NCBI GenBank assembly: GCA_030653435.1
Contig: JAURZI010000023.1
Coordinates: 24,317-88,316 of the forward strand
Reading direction: 5' to 3'
Source of the DNA: Methylovulum sp.
GTDB taxonomy: Bacteria > Pseudomonadota > Gammaproteobacteria > Methylococcales > Methylomonadaceae
Length of the DNA: 64,000 nt
Shown: positions 42,422 to 51,320 of the stretch, one piece after another
Position numbering within the stretch: the stretch's first letter is position 1
Layout: every line of letters starts with the position of its first letter
Position numbers and translations under genes: made by a program
Notes under the pieces: model-generated
Seen by the model: only the letters and a program-made list of their open reading frames with translations
What the model was told of the DNA's origin: nothing
Databases searched by the model: none

Positions 42422-43993
42422 TTATATTTTCGACGCTGTCTTGCCCGTTTCCATCATGTTGTCGTTTAAATCGCTCCACGTGAGCACATCAGTGACAAAA
42501 TAATCGAATGACCTGGGGTATTTGTCTTTGGTAGCCGTAAGGTTTTCCAGATCCAGGATAAACAAGGCCCTCAGCATGCCGCGCCGTCTATAGCCCTCTT
42601 CCGCTCTCAGGATAATTTGATCGCGCCAGGTGCCAAAATTAATGTACGTGCTACGGTGTTGCTCATCTTTAATATTGGCTTCACCCTGCAAAGGCACATG
42701 GGTGTGGCCTTCACCATGAATTTGGAAACCATAATGAAGATAGCCGGGCAAAAAACTGGGGAAGCTTGCCATTTCCTGAAAAGTTGGCGTGGTATCGTGA
42801 TGGTTGCCAAACTTGAGCAGTTTTATCATGCCGGCGATAGCGCCCATATTCAGGCTATGCCCCAACAATTTGATCAATTTGAGCGACCATTTGGCAGCGA
42901 TTAAAAGAGTTTTACGCGGGGCAGGCGAAGATGCTAGCGTAAAATCCCAACCCAACCACGCCATCAGGCATTCATAAAGCGTATCTTCGATGATTGCCAC
43001 GATGCCCGAACGGGTGGGGTCTGCACGGTTTTTAGCCGCCAATTCGAGAATACGCTCAATCGCCGCATAACTGGGGCGGTATAAATCGAGTTCGTCCAAT
43101 ACCGAGGTTATCTCCGGGTCGTCATAGCCTTGAGCCGCCATGCGTTTTTTGGTTTGATAAATAAACGTTGATAACACGCCTGCCGCGACCGTATCGCCAA
43201 AACAAGGTTTTAAAAACGGGGCAAACTTTAATTGCTGCCATGTTTCAATCGACCAGCCGTCCTTGGCCGACCATCCGGGCAAACCGTTTTCCGGGGGAAT
43301 GGCCGCGCTATTGTCCGGATCCCGCCATTGCCCGTGGGTGGTGAAGAATCGAAAGCCGGTGTCGCCGTAATAGAACGGCAAATAAGGAGCGGTTTTTTTA
43401 TCCGTGAACAGGTTTTCGTCGCCGTACATGTTCCCCATCATTTTGCGGCGGTCGTCGTCGATGTCGATTAATTTAATGCCCAAACCCTGTTCATAAAAAT
43501 AAGTGAGGGCTTCGTTATCGCAAAGCATTTCTTTATCGTGGTTGCCTACCGTGATAACGATTTTTACTTTTGCTAAGGTCTGCCGGGTGTCGGCTATTAA
43601 ATTTATTTCAAGTTCCCGCAACCATTTAAAAAAGCTGGCATGCTTAACCTCAATAATGTCTTTAAGAATGGCGTTGACGACCGCAGAAAAGCATTGCTTA
43701 CGTTCTCGCTGCCAAGGATAAATGCCTTTCTGCGCCCATTTGCTGCTACGGATCATATCGACGATGTCGCCGTCCAGGACCAGCACCAATTCGTTAATAC
43801 GGTAAGTCAGGCAACGTTGCAGGATAGTGCTGTAAAAGGCGTCCCAGGTGTAATCATTCAAATTCTGGAAGCCCACCGTACCATCTGTAAAATGCAAATC
43901 GCTGACCACGACGCAGAGCCGGTTAGGCCGGTCGGCACGCGGTTTGGTGATCAATTCCAGTTTTAAGTTTGTTGTCGCTGTCGGATCGTTCAT
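42422..43993 (-). CDS. Calcineurin-type metallophosphoesterase
   Basis: This 523-residue protein has the metallophosphoesterase motifs in order: VVVSDLHFTDG (D-x-H), VLDGDIVDM (GD), TVGNHDKEM (GNHD), and late GEGHTHVPL (GHxH). They supply the two-metal site. It lacks a signal peptide, so it is probably cytosolic. Substrate unknown. It is 32 bp after the GMC oxidoreductase gene on the same strand, within the probable lipid-oxidation cluster. Confidence 0.87.
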   Translation of the reverse strand: MNDPTATTNLKLELITKPRADRPNRLCVVVSDLHFTDGTVGFQNLNDYTWDAFYSTILQRCLTYRINELVLVLDGDIVDMIRSSKWAQKGIYPWQRERKQCFSAVVNAILKDIIEVKHASFFKWLRELEINLIADTRQTLAKVKIVITVGNHDKEMLCDNEALTYFYEQGLGIKLIDIDDDRRKMMGNMYGDENLFTDKKTAPYLPFYYGDTGFRFFTTHGQWRDPDNSAAIPPENGLPGWSAKDGWSIETWQQLKFAPFLKPCFGDTVAAGVLSTFIYQTKKRMAAQGYDDPEITSVLDELDLYRPSYAAIERILELAAKNRADPTRSGIVAIIEDTLYECLMAWLGWDFTLASSPAPRKTLLIAAKWSLKLIKLLGHSLNMGAIAGMIKLLKFGNHHDTTPTFQEMASFPSFLPGYLHYGFQIHGEGHTHVPLQGEANIKDEQHRSTYINFGTWRDQIILRAEEGYRRRGMLRALFILDLENLTATKDKYPRSFDYFVTDVLTWSDLNDNMMETGKTASKI

Positions 43994-44025
43994 GACTGAC
44001 GCTCCCGTCTCATTAAGGGCTGTTG

Positions 44026-45750
44026 TTATAAATCTGCATCGGGTGTGATACCGGTGATGCCTTCGGCAACGCGTTCTGCAAGCGCCGAGATCGTCGCCAC
44101 CGGATTGGCGCCGACTGCCGTCGGCAGTAAAGAGCCATCCGCCACATACAAGCCCGGATAACCGAACACTTGGCCAAAATTGGCCAAGTCTGCGCTAGTC
44201 ACGCCCAGACAAGCGTCCTCCGACAGTCGGCAACCGCCCAAGGCATGCACGGTAATATTGCTGCGTAGCGGCCATAACCAGTTAGGCATTGGCAAGAACG
44301 CCTTGCCCCCCGCCCACGTTTTAAAACGCTCACCCATAGCCAAAATGGCGTCGTACAAAGTCAGGCTCTTTTTATAAGGCCATTTGACATTGAGCGAGCC
44401 ATGCCCGTCCAGCAACATGGTACCGTTGCTTTTGTCTATGCCCATGCACAACAGCACGCTGGTGGTAAACGACCAATCGCCTTTTAATAGCGAATTAAAG
44501 GCATAGCCAATCTGGCCGGTGGTGATGCCTTGGGTAAAACGCCAAAGCAGCAAGGTGGCCGTGCGGACAAACGCCGACCAATGCGAAAAACCGGGCCGCA
44601 ACCCTTCCACGTACCAAGCGGCAAAATTTGGAAAGCTGGCATCTTCAAGGATAAACGCCTGTTCGCGGTTAAAGTTTTTGAACAAATTATAATCCGTGCC
44701 CTGGGTAATGACCGGGCCGTAATTGGGGTCAGCCGGTTTTTCCCCGTCGATGACGAAAGACAGGAAATCACCGTTGCCCGAAAAATACTTGCCCAGATTT
44801 TGGTTGATTGCGGGCAAGGTCTTATGGACATCACGGCAACGCATCAATAATTCGGTGGTGCCCAACGTGCCTGCGGAAACAATGACGCGCCGGGCTATGG
44901 CCGTGCATTCGGTCTTCTGGTCATGGAGATTCAGCCAGTACACTTTATAGCCATGCTCCCCGTTGGCATCACTGCTTTCCTGACCTGCGGCATCGAGAGG
45001 CGCAATTTTTTGGGCCAGCGCTTCGGTTTGGATGTTGGCGTGATAGCGTGTTTCAGCAACATACAAATAATTTAGATCCAAGGTGTTTTTGGAATGCGTG
45101 TTACAGCCGACATCGCATTCGGCGCAATAAACGCAAGACGTTTGCACCGCCCCGTAGCGGTTTCTATCTTGTTCGCCGATGGCCAGCGGGTTATCAAAGT
45201 CATTCCCGAAAAAGACATTGATGTCCAACAGATTCGATTCGCGCTGTTCCGAACGCGCGAAATCCTGGAATAAACCGGTGCGAATTATCTGCCGCCGTGG
45301 ATCATCGTTTTGCGGGACAGGCCTTGCGCCCAATACGGCTTTGCTAACGGCGTAATACGGTTGTAAAGCCGATTTTTTACAGGTTTCAGGCCAGTTTTCA
45401 TCAAACACCTCGTCAGGCGGTTGCAGGAAAACATTGGCATAGATCAGGGATCCGCCGCCTAAACCCGCGCAGACCAAGGCGTCTATATGGTCGAAGTTAC
45501 GCACATCGAACATGCCGTGGGTTTCTTTGAGGGTCATGTTTTTCGGTTTTTTACGCACTTCCAGCGGGATATTCCAAAAATTATCCGCCATCCCACGCGG
45601 TGAACGCGGAAAAGAGCCTTTCGGGTAACGTTTGCCACGCTCCAGCAACAGCACCTTGCCCGGCCATTTTTTCGCCAATCGGCAGGTGTTGATGGAACCG
45701 CCAAAACCGCTGCCGATGACTATCGCTTCGTAATCGTAAGTTATGGACAT
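44026..45750 (-). CDS. GMC oxidoreductase, cholesterol-oxidase type
   Basis: This 574-residue flavoprotein begins with an FAD-binding fold (YEAIVIGSGFGGSINTCRLAKKWPG) and ends with the conserved GANPVATISALAERVAEG, typical of the cholesterol-oxidase-like branch. It also contains CVYCAECDVGCNTHSKNT, a cysteine-rich motif often seen in this branch. The family oxidises alcohol or sterol groups with FAD. It follows a gene for a companion domain and is near a decarboxylase-like and an alpha/beta hydrolase gene. No signal peptide is evident. The substrate is not known. Confidence 0.85.
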   Translation of the reverse strand: MSITYDYEAIVIGSGFGGSINTCRLAKKWPGKVLLLERGKRYPKGSFPRSPRGMADNFWNIPLEVRKKPKNMTLKETHGMFDVRNFDHIDALVCAGLGGGSLIYANVFLQPPDEVFDENWPETCKKSALQPYYAVSKAVLGARPVPQNDDPRRQIIRTGLFQDFARSEQRESNLLDINVFFGNDFDNPLAIGEQDRNRYGAVQTSCVYCAECDVGCNTHSKNTLDLNYLYVAETRYHANIQTEALAQKIAPLDAAGQESSDANGEHGYKVYWLNLHDQKTECTAIARRVIVSAGTLGTTELLMRCRDVHKTLPAINQNLGKYFSGNGDFLSFVIDGEKPADPNYGPVITQGTDYNLFKNFNREQAFILEDASFPNFAAWYVEGLRPGFSHWSAFVRTATLLLWRFTQGITTGQIGYAFNSLLKGDWSFTTSVLLCMGIDKSNGTMLLDGHGSLNVKWPYKKSLTLYDAILAMGERFKTWAGGKAFLPMPNWLWPLRSNITVHALGGCRLSEDACLGVTSADLANFGQVFGYPGLYVADGSLLPTAVGANPVATISALAERVAEGITGITPDADL

Positions 45751-45841
45751 TGCGTTCCTCCTGTTTTTTATTTAAACGCGTGTTTAAGCTTGGGCTGTCA
45801 GGCTATCCCATTAACACGCGCGCCTTCACCGCGAATACATT

Positions 45842-45866
45842 AAGGGCACACGGTGCGCCCTGTGGA
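45842..45866. repeat. GC-rich interspersed repeat unit, diverged copy
   Basis: The stretch AAGGGCACACGGTGCGCCCTG lies after an ACATT context like that at 3291. It is a diverged relative of the repeat unit at 3298-3319, in a non-coding gap. Confidence 0.4.
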
Positions 45867-45927
45867 AGTTAGCAGTCACGTCCCCACAGAGCCGCCTTTG
45901 TTGAAGCCCTAAACAACGCGAGATGGT

Positions 45928-46539
45928 TTATTTGTTGATATGTATGCCGTAAGTTTCCCACAGCTCGCCTAAAAAGAAGCCGCCGAATTGGCTAATCGTT
46001 TTTAGTTTGTCTGCCGCTGAATCCGCATGGGTGACTGTCATCGTCGACACCAGTTTGATCAAATCCGTCACGCCTAACGTAAGAATACCGGCACCGACGA
46101 GCTGGCCCGATTTATCGGAGCCTTTATACAGTTGCGTAAACAAAGTCGTCGTGTCCGTCCACAAATCAAAGCCCGGATCGTCGCGCACTTCCTTTTTACC
46201 CGCCAGATAAAAAGCCTCGCCGCCATGTTCAAAGCCCAGTTCGTACACCATCAATTTCAATTTAGGGTCATCAGTGGGCGAAAACAGGTTAAAAACGCCA
46301 GAGTCGGCAATAATGCCTATGCCCATAGGCGAAAAATCAATGCTCCCCGATAATTGTCCGGGATGTTCTGGCTCGTCAATAAAACGGCCTACATCATCAA
46401 TTGAAACGGTGACATGGATCGCGAGCGGGGTGCCTAGCCGATTACCTTGGTTTAGGCCTTCTGACGGTGTGTCAACGCCCAGCGCGAAACCGCCTGCCAT
46501 CGTTTCTTTAAATTGGATACCGCTATGCTGTGTAGTCAT
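45928..46539 (-). CDS. GMC-oxidase companion domain protein
   Basis: This 203-residue protein without signal peptide begins IQFKETMAGGFALG and has the segments SGSIDFSPMGIG, LMVYELGFEHGGEAFYLAG and DLWTDTTTLFTQLY. I associate this pattern with a domain that occurs beside, or fused to, cholesterol-oxidase-type GMC enzymes. It probably serves as an accessory or lipid-binding part. It lies 177 bp upstream of the GMC gene on the same strand. Confidence 0.6.
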   Translation of the reverse strand: MTTQHSGIQFKETMAGGFALGVDTPSEGLNQGNRLGTPLAIHVTVSIDDVGRFIDEPEHPGQLSGSIDFSPMGIGIIADSGVFNLFSPTDDPKLKLMVYELGFEHGGEAFYLAGKKEVRDDPGFDLWTDTTTLFTQLYKGSDKSGQLVGAGILTLGVTDLIKLVSTMTVTHADSAADKLKTISQFGGFFLGELWETYGIHINK

Positions 46540-46613
46540 GTTGTATTACCTTGGGTTTAACAACCCTGTACTAATGCTGTTGTCGTAAAACATTTAAGAA
46601 ATATGCACACGGT

Positions 46614-47489
46614 TTATGCCGGTGGAATCGGCGCATCAGGCGGTGCCAGCCAGATTTCACTCAAACCTAGATTGACCACCGATTCCAAGCCTTCCGGGGA
46701 TATTTCCGGCAATTGCCCCAAATCCAGAAACCAGCTTTCAATATGATCGTCCAGCGTGCCGGTAATTGACGGCAAGAATACCGTTGCAATAGGGTCGCCA
46801 ATTTCCAAATCTTTCATGGCTTGCAACCTGGGATGGTCACCGATGACGAAGCGGGCTTTAGCCGCGCCAAACAACCTTATCCCGCATTGAGTGTCCAGCA
46901 GAACCTTAGACTTCATCAGCATGCCGCGAAACGAGCAGTAATTGGCAGCGGTAGCCATAACAGGTATTTTGGTGAAGGTGGCGGGTTCGATTTCGATATA
47001 TGTAACCAGTTTGCCGTCCAGATCGTACTGGCTGCTGACCTTGCCTTCGGATATCTTGAAATCAAGATGCCCCTGGTGTTTCGGCATGCCCCAGATGCCT
47101 TTGCCGCCTTTTACCGATATTTCAGAAGAAACGGGCAAATCAACGACATATTGCCCCGTGTTGAAAAAACGCTGGAATAATCCCGGCAATAAGCGCGGCG
47201 CCGGTTTGTCGCCGTGGGTGCAGGCGATGGCGATGCTGTATTCAATATAGGGGCCAATCGTAGTTTCCTGGTAATTAATCACCGTGACAATTAACAGCCC
47301 ATGTTGCCAAAAGCGAAAAGGATGGATGCCGGTTTTAGGAAGGAATTGTTTGGCCTTTTCAGCGTTAACCGGAAATACCGCCATCAGCGCCGGCGAGTCG
47401 GTGGCTGAAACCGGCAGCTTAAAGGGAATGCCGTCAACAAGCGCATAGCGCCCGGCGTATTGCCCGATGCGTTTGGGAAAACAAAACAT
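46614..47489 (-). CDS. Acetoacetate decarboxylase-like protein
   Basis: This protein of 291 residues starts at 47489, where GGGAGG lies 5 bp upstream; a longer frame to 47576 would overlap the hydrolase gene. It has the acetoacetate decarboxylase family fold, including GGKGIWGMPKHQG, in which a lysine occupies the Schiff-base position; the second lysine of the classical KK pair is His here. The family includes enzymes acting on keto acids. In this cluster it may act on a lipid-derived ketone or keto acid. Confidence 0.72.
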   Translation of the reverse strand: MFCFPKRIGQYAGRYALVDGIPFKLPVSATDSPALMAVFPVNAEKAKQFLPKTGIHPFRFWQHGLLIVTVINYQETTIGPYIEYSIAIACTHGDKPAPRLLPGLFQRFFNTGQYVVDLPVSSEISVKGGKGIWGMPKHQGHLDFKISEGKVSSQYDLDGKLVTYIEIEPATFTKIPVMATAANYCSFRGMLMKSKVLLDTQCGIRLFGAAKARFVIGDHPRLQAMKDLEIGDPIATVFLPSITGTLDDHIESWFLDLGQLPEISPEGLESVVNLGLSEIWLAPPDAPIPPA

Positions 47490-47508
47490 GGCGTACCTCC
47501 CGCTGGTG

Positions 47509-48558
47509 TCAGTTATCGAGTTCTTGAAGAATGAGGGGGAAAATGTCTTGCGCGGCATGTTTGCCCATGAAGACATCTAAATGCCCGTAACCGGGCAATA
47601 TGTGCAAACTGTGGTAATCGCCACGTAGCGCAGAAAAATAGGCGTGGCTGAGCACTTGGCTGATAGGCAGAAAGCAGCGATTTTTTGCACCGGCGAAAAA
47701 GGCGAAGCGGGCTGAGGTTTTTGGCGGCGCTTCAGTAAAATCGGCAGGCAAGCCCGTTAAACCGTCAACAGATACCAGATGACCTTGCTGGATACAGCGG
47801 GTGATTTGGGCAAAAAATCGTAACGGCACGGCGCCAAACTCTTCTTTTAACCATTCGTGGGTTTCGTCATTGAGGTTTTCATGGCGCCATAACGCCGGAA
47901 AGCCGCTACCATAAGTAAAGCTGACTTGTTTGCACACCGCGTTATCGCATTCATGATGGGTCAGATTAACCACCAGCGTGATCAGTTTGGCCGCAAAATC
48001 CGGTGCAGCAACGCCCCAATGCGGGTTGAGATAGTCGGTCATCAATCTGGCCATCGGCAATAAGCATTGCAATTTAAACCGCGACCAACAAGGCACGACA
48101 GGATGTAAAGAAACGGCATTGCTGATGATGGTCGTGACATCAGGGACTAAACCGGCGATAGCGGACATGATGAAGCTGGTTGAGCCTTGGCAGTGGATAA
48201 TGGCTTTCACCTGCGTTGCCCCGGTCTCGTTGATAATGGTTTTGACGGCTTGAGGGTGGTCGTAAACTGCCGCTTGATCCAAAGTCCATAAATTCGGTGG
48301 AAGCGCGATGCTGGCCCGCCAGTTTTCCAACCAGACATCATAGCCGCCATCAATTAAGGTATCGACTATGTTCTTGGCCACAGGGGCGCGAAATATATTG
48401 GCCTGCACGCCTGCGCCATGCACCAGCATCACCGGACACCTATACGGCTTTCTTGCACCTTGGATATTAATCAGGTTTAGCGTTAAACCATCTTCAGTGA
48501 CAAACGGGACTATGCGCTCATCGTAAACAGCTGCGCCTATAGAGAGTTGCGGGGACAT
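47509..48558 (-). CDS. Alpha/beta hydrolase (esterase/lipase-like)
   Basis: This 349-residue protein opens with a hydrolase fold: RCPVMLVHGAGVQANIF (oxyanion region), then the nucleophile elbow CQGSTSF, and a late HLDVFMGKHA supplying the His. This cap-containing lipase-like family acts on ester bonds. It has no clear signal peptide. It is the first gene of the minus-strand cluster, with 19 bp before the decarboxylase-like gene. Confidence 0.8.
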   Translation of the reverse strand: MSPQLSIGAAVYDERIVPFVTEDGLTLNLINIQGARKPYRCPVMLVHGAGVQANIFRAPVAKNIVDTLIDGGYDVWLENWRASIALPPNLWTLDQAAVYDHPQAVKTIINETGATQVKAIIHCQGSTSFIMSAIAGLVPDVTTIISNAVSLHPVVPCWSRFKLQCLLPMARLMTDYLNPHWGVAAPDFAAKLITLVVNLTHHECDNAVCKQVSFTYGSGFPALWRHENLNDETHEWLKEEFGAVPLRFFAQITRCIQQGHLVSVDGLTGLPADFTEAPPKTSARFAFFAGAKNRCFLPISQVLSHAYFSALRGDYHSLHILPGYGHLDVFMGKHAAQDIFPLILQELDN

Positions 48559-48775
48559 TTGCCGTGTACCTCCAAGCCTTGAATATATATTGCATGTATA
48601 TTAGTTGATGCACTGTTTCCAAATTAAATCATAATTCAAATAAAAAGTAGAGCGAATAATCCAGCCGCTGTGTTAAATAATGCGTAGCCGTTCGGTTTTT
48701 TGAATCTTGCCGGATCCTGACTATTGTTCTTTGTTTTCCAGCAAGCCTATAAGCTGATATTTTTGAGGACTACCC

Positions 48776-50368
48776 ATGAGCACCGAGCTAGACCACACCA
48801 CCGTTTATCCCCCATTACTGCAAGCCTTATGCAATCCCGATGTCTATCCGCACCACACGGACGCCGTGCGGATTATTGAAACCCATATTTCTTGGGTGTT
48901 GCTGACCGGGCCTTATGCTTACAAAATAAAAAAACCCGTTGCTTTTAGCTTTCTGGATTTTTCTACCTTGGAAAAACGCCAGTTTTACTGTGCTGAAGAA
49001 GTTCGGCTTAACCGGCGTTTGGCGGCAGAGCTGTATCTTGCTGTCGTACCCATAACAGGCAGCGACGATGACCCTGAACTGGCCGGAGCGGGCCAAATTA
49101 TCGAATACGCCGTCAAGATGGCCCAGTTTCCCGCCGGTCAGTTGCTTGCCGAGCAGGCGGCCTGCGGACAACTTGAGGTCGGCTATTGCGATCAAATCGC
49201 CGATAGGCTCGCCGATTTTCATGGGAACATAGCACGGGCGGGCATCGATATGCCCTATGGCGATAGCGGAATCATCAGCCATTGGTTTGTCGAGAATTTT
49301 GCACAGCTTGGCCTTATGCTCAAAAATGATCTTGAATTGCAGCAAATGCGGGCTATAGAAGCCTGGGGGGTGACCGAATGGCAGCGTATAGTCGGCTTGG
49401 TGCAGTCACGCAAACAACTAGGTTATGTGCGCGAATGTCACGGCGATCTGCACTTGGGCAATATGACGCTGATTGACGGAAAAGTCGTGTTGTTTGATTG
49501 TATAGAGTTTAACCCCGAACTGCGCTGGATAGATGTGATCAGCGACCTGGCATTTTTAATGGTCGATTTGCTGCATTTTGCTTATGACGCTCATGCGTAC
49601 CGCGTGCTTAACCGTTACCTACAAGAAACCGGTGATTATGCGGGGCTCGGCGTATTGCGCTATTACCTCGTGTACCGCGCGCTAGTGCGTGGCAAAGTGG
49701 CCTTGTTACGTGCGACTGGGCAACGTGATACGGGTTTATGCCAACAGGCGCAGGACGAATATGCTATTTTTGCCCGTCTTGCAGAACGTTTCACCGACAG
49801 CCGCAGACCGCAGCTAATCATCACACATGGCTATTCGGGTTCCGGCAAATCGACGTTTGCCGCCCAACTGGCGGAAAAATCCGCTGCCATTCAACTGCGC
49901 TCGGATGTGGAACGCAAACGGCTATTCGGTTATCGTGCAACCGGACAAACGGCTGGTGAAGTGTATACGCAAACAGCCAGCCGGCAGACTTACCAGCGTC
50001 TTGCAGAATTGACGACAACCGTCATACAGGCCGGTTTCTCGGCTATTGTCGATGCGACTTTTCTGCAAACGGAACAGCGCCAACAATTTAAAGACCTGGC
50101 GGTTCAATGCGGCGTGACGTTTGTGATCCTTGATTTCCAGGCGGGTGAACAGGTGTTGATGGAACGCATCAACCGTCGCCTAACCCAACAAAACGACGCT
50201 TCCGAAGCGACTGTTGAGATTTTGCGGCAACAACTGCGGTCGGCGCAGCCGCTTTCTGCAGATGAGCAAAGCTATAGTGTAAGCATAGATGCCGGCAGCG
50301 AACATGCGTTGACAACATTGCTGGAGCAAATTGTTTGTGGCCCGGTTGGGTATTTTAAGGGTGGTTAA
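48776..50368 (+). CDS. Fusion of APH-like kinase domain and P-loop kinase domain
   Basis: This 530-residue protein combines an N-terminal aminoglycoside-phosphotransferase-like domain (about 20-320; catalytic HGDLHLGNM near residue 222, metal-site LFDCIEFN near 240) with a C-terminal P-loop NTPase/kinase domain (GYSGSGKST near 352, then LRSDVERKR and VDATFLQTEQR). Both are found together in uncharacterised bacterial proteins. The APH-like part can phosphorylate small molecules, but resistance should not be assumed. The start has GAGGACT upstream. Confidence 0.82.
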   Translation: MSTELDHTTVYPPLLQALCNPDVYPHHTDAVRIIETHISWVLLTGPYAYKIKKPVAFSFLDFSTLEKRQFYCAEEVRLNRRLAAELYLAVVPITGSDDDPELAGAGQIIEYAVKMAQFPAGQLLAEQAACGQLEVGYCDQIADRLADFHGNIARAGIDMPYGDSGIISHWFVENFAQLGLMLKNDLELQQMRAIEAWGVTEWQRIVGLVQSRKQLGYVRECHGDLHLGNMTLIDGKVVLFDCIEFNPELRWIDVISDLAFLMVDLLHFAYDAHAYRVLNRYLQETGDYAGLGVLRYYLVYRALVRGKVALLRATGQRDTGLCQQAQDEYAIFARLAERFTDSRRPQLIITHGYSGSGKSTFAAQLAEKSAAIQLRSDVERKRLFGYRATGQTAGEVYTQTASRQTYQRLAELTTTVIQAGFSAIVDATFLQTEQRQQFKDLAVQCGVTFVILDFQAGEQVLMERINRRLTQQNDASEATVEILRQQLRSAQPLSADEQSYSVSIDAGSEHALTTLLEQIVCGPVGYFKGG

Positions 50369-50520
50369 GACCCAACAGGCGGCCTATGGCGAATGGCTTA
50401 ATAAGCTCGAGCAATTATGTCCGGTTTGTGATGTAGAGGATGAATCCACTACCATTAATCCCATCTGAGTCAAAAAGCGTTGAAGTTTTTGCCAGAGGTC
50501 ATTATTCAGCCTTTTCCCAC

Positions 50521-50587
50521 CGTAGGGCGCGCCGTGCGCGCCATCGGCGGCACGGTACCGAAAAAGGCGCGCGCGGCGCGCCCTACG
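50521..50587. repeat. Palindromic pair of GC-rich repeat units (REP-like)
   Basis: The arms 50521-50542 and 50566-50587 are near-perfect reverse complements (one G-T-type mismatch over 22 bp), beginning CGTAGGGCGCGCC and ending GGCGCGCCCTACG, around a 23-nt loop. The left arm is identical in reverse complement to the unit at 3298-3319. This is a typical inverted pairing of REP units. Confidence 0.8.
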
Positions 50588-50748
50588 TTTCGTGAGACTG
50601 TAGGCGGTGCCGGTTTGCAAAACTTAGACGTTTTCCCGATCAGATGGAGTAAGTTAACGCATAAAACTTATACATCAACAGGCTATGCCGCATGAAAATC
50701 TACGCCTTAAACTTAAGCTGTTCGTACAATGGGCGCGACAACATCAAA

Positions 50749-50770
50749 AAAGGCATCCCAAGATGCCTTT
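50749..50770 (-). terminator. Intrinsic terminator of the cupin gene
   Basis: AAAGGCATC (50749-50757) pairs with GATGCCTTT (50762-50770) around CCAA. On the minus strand the stem leads into a T-run from the A-stretch at 50746-50751. It is about 23 bp after the cupin stop. Confidence 0.85.
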
Positions 50771-50792
50771 TGTTAAGCTTCAAAGCCGACGA

Positions 50793-51068
50793 TTAACCGT
50801 GGCTATAATGTTTACGCAACGGCTTGACCACTTCCCAATGGCTATCCAGCCCTTCTGGAAACACCACCAGATCGCCCGGTACGATGCGGACGGGCTCACC
50901 GCCAACTGGCGTCACAATGATTTCGCCTTCCAACACATAAGCCGTCTCTTTTTCGTCGAAATCAAGCGGGAACGTGGAAATTTCCTTTTCCCAGATAGGC
51001 CACTCGCTGACGCCCAGTTCTTGCAGACGTTGCTGGCTAGGGTTATGTTCAATGGTAATTTGACTCAT
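50793..51068 (-). CDS. Small cupin-domain protein
   Basis: This 91-residue cupin (start ATG 51068) carries the core motif: a first strand region ETAYVLEGEIIVTPVGGEPVRIVPGDLVVFPEG. It resembles the cupin_3 group, which lacks a clear catalytic assignment. It lies between the cluster upstream and the divergently transcribed cd1 gene, about 250 bp away. Confidence 0.75.
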   Translation of the reverse strand: MSQITIEHNPSQQRLQELGVSEWPIWEKEISTFPLDFDEKETAYVLEGEIIVTPVGGEPVRIVPGDLVVFPEGLDSHWEVVKPLRKHYSHG

Positions 51069-51320
51069 AGTTTCTCTCAAGTTAGTAGTGATAGATGTTT
51101 AAGTCTAGCATTTTTGCCGGTAGGCCGATACGCTGCCGTCTACAATTGCCCTGAAGCCAAAAATCAACCCGTGGCAGCGCTGAACTCAGCGCGGCAAAAC
51201 AGGCACCGTCGCTCGCATATTGCTACAATTGCCTACATACCATCATTAACCATAAACAAACTTGAGCTTTAAGCAATAATTAGATAGTATTGACTCAATA
51301 TCATAAAGGAGGCCTGCCAT

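Larger units (their letters stand above)
50369..50792. other. Intergenic region with palindromic GC-rich repeat and terminator
   Basis: This gap of about 420 bp contains the REP-like pair (50521-50587) and the terminator of the cupin gene. No gene was supported. Confidence 0.5.

Noticed and set aside
50685..51272. 195-codon plus-strand frame opposite the cupin gene
   Set aside because: It runs antisense through the cupin gene and its terminator, and has no recognisable domain or ribosome site.
51250..51310. FNR-like boxes upstream of the cd1 gene (TTGACTCAATATCAT and TTGAGCTTTAAGCAA)
   Set aside because: Both have a wrong spacing (15 nt instead of the 14-nt FNR/Dnr site), and the first lies too close to the start codon. 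They may be chance AT-rich matches.
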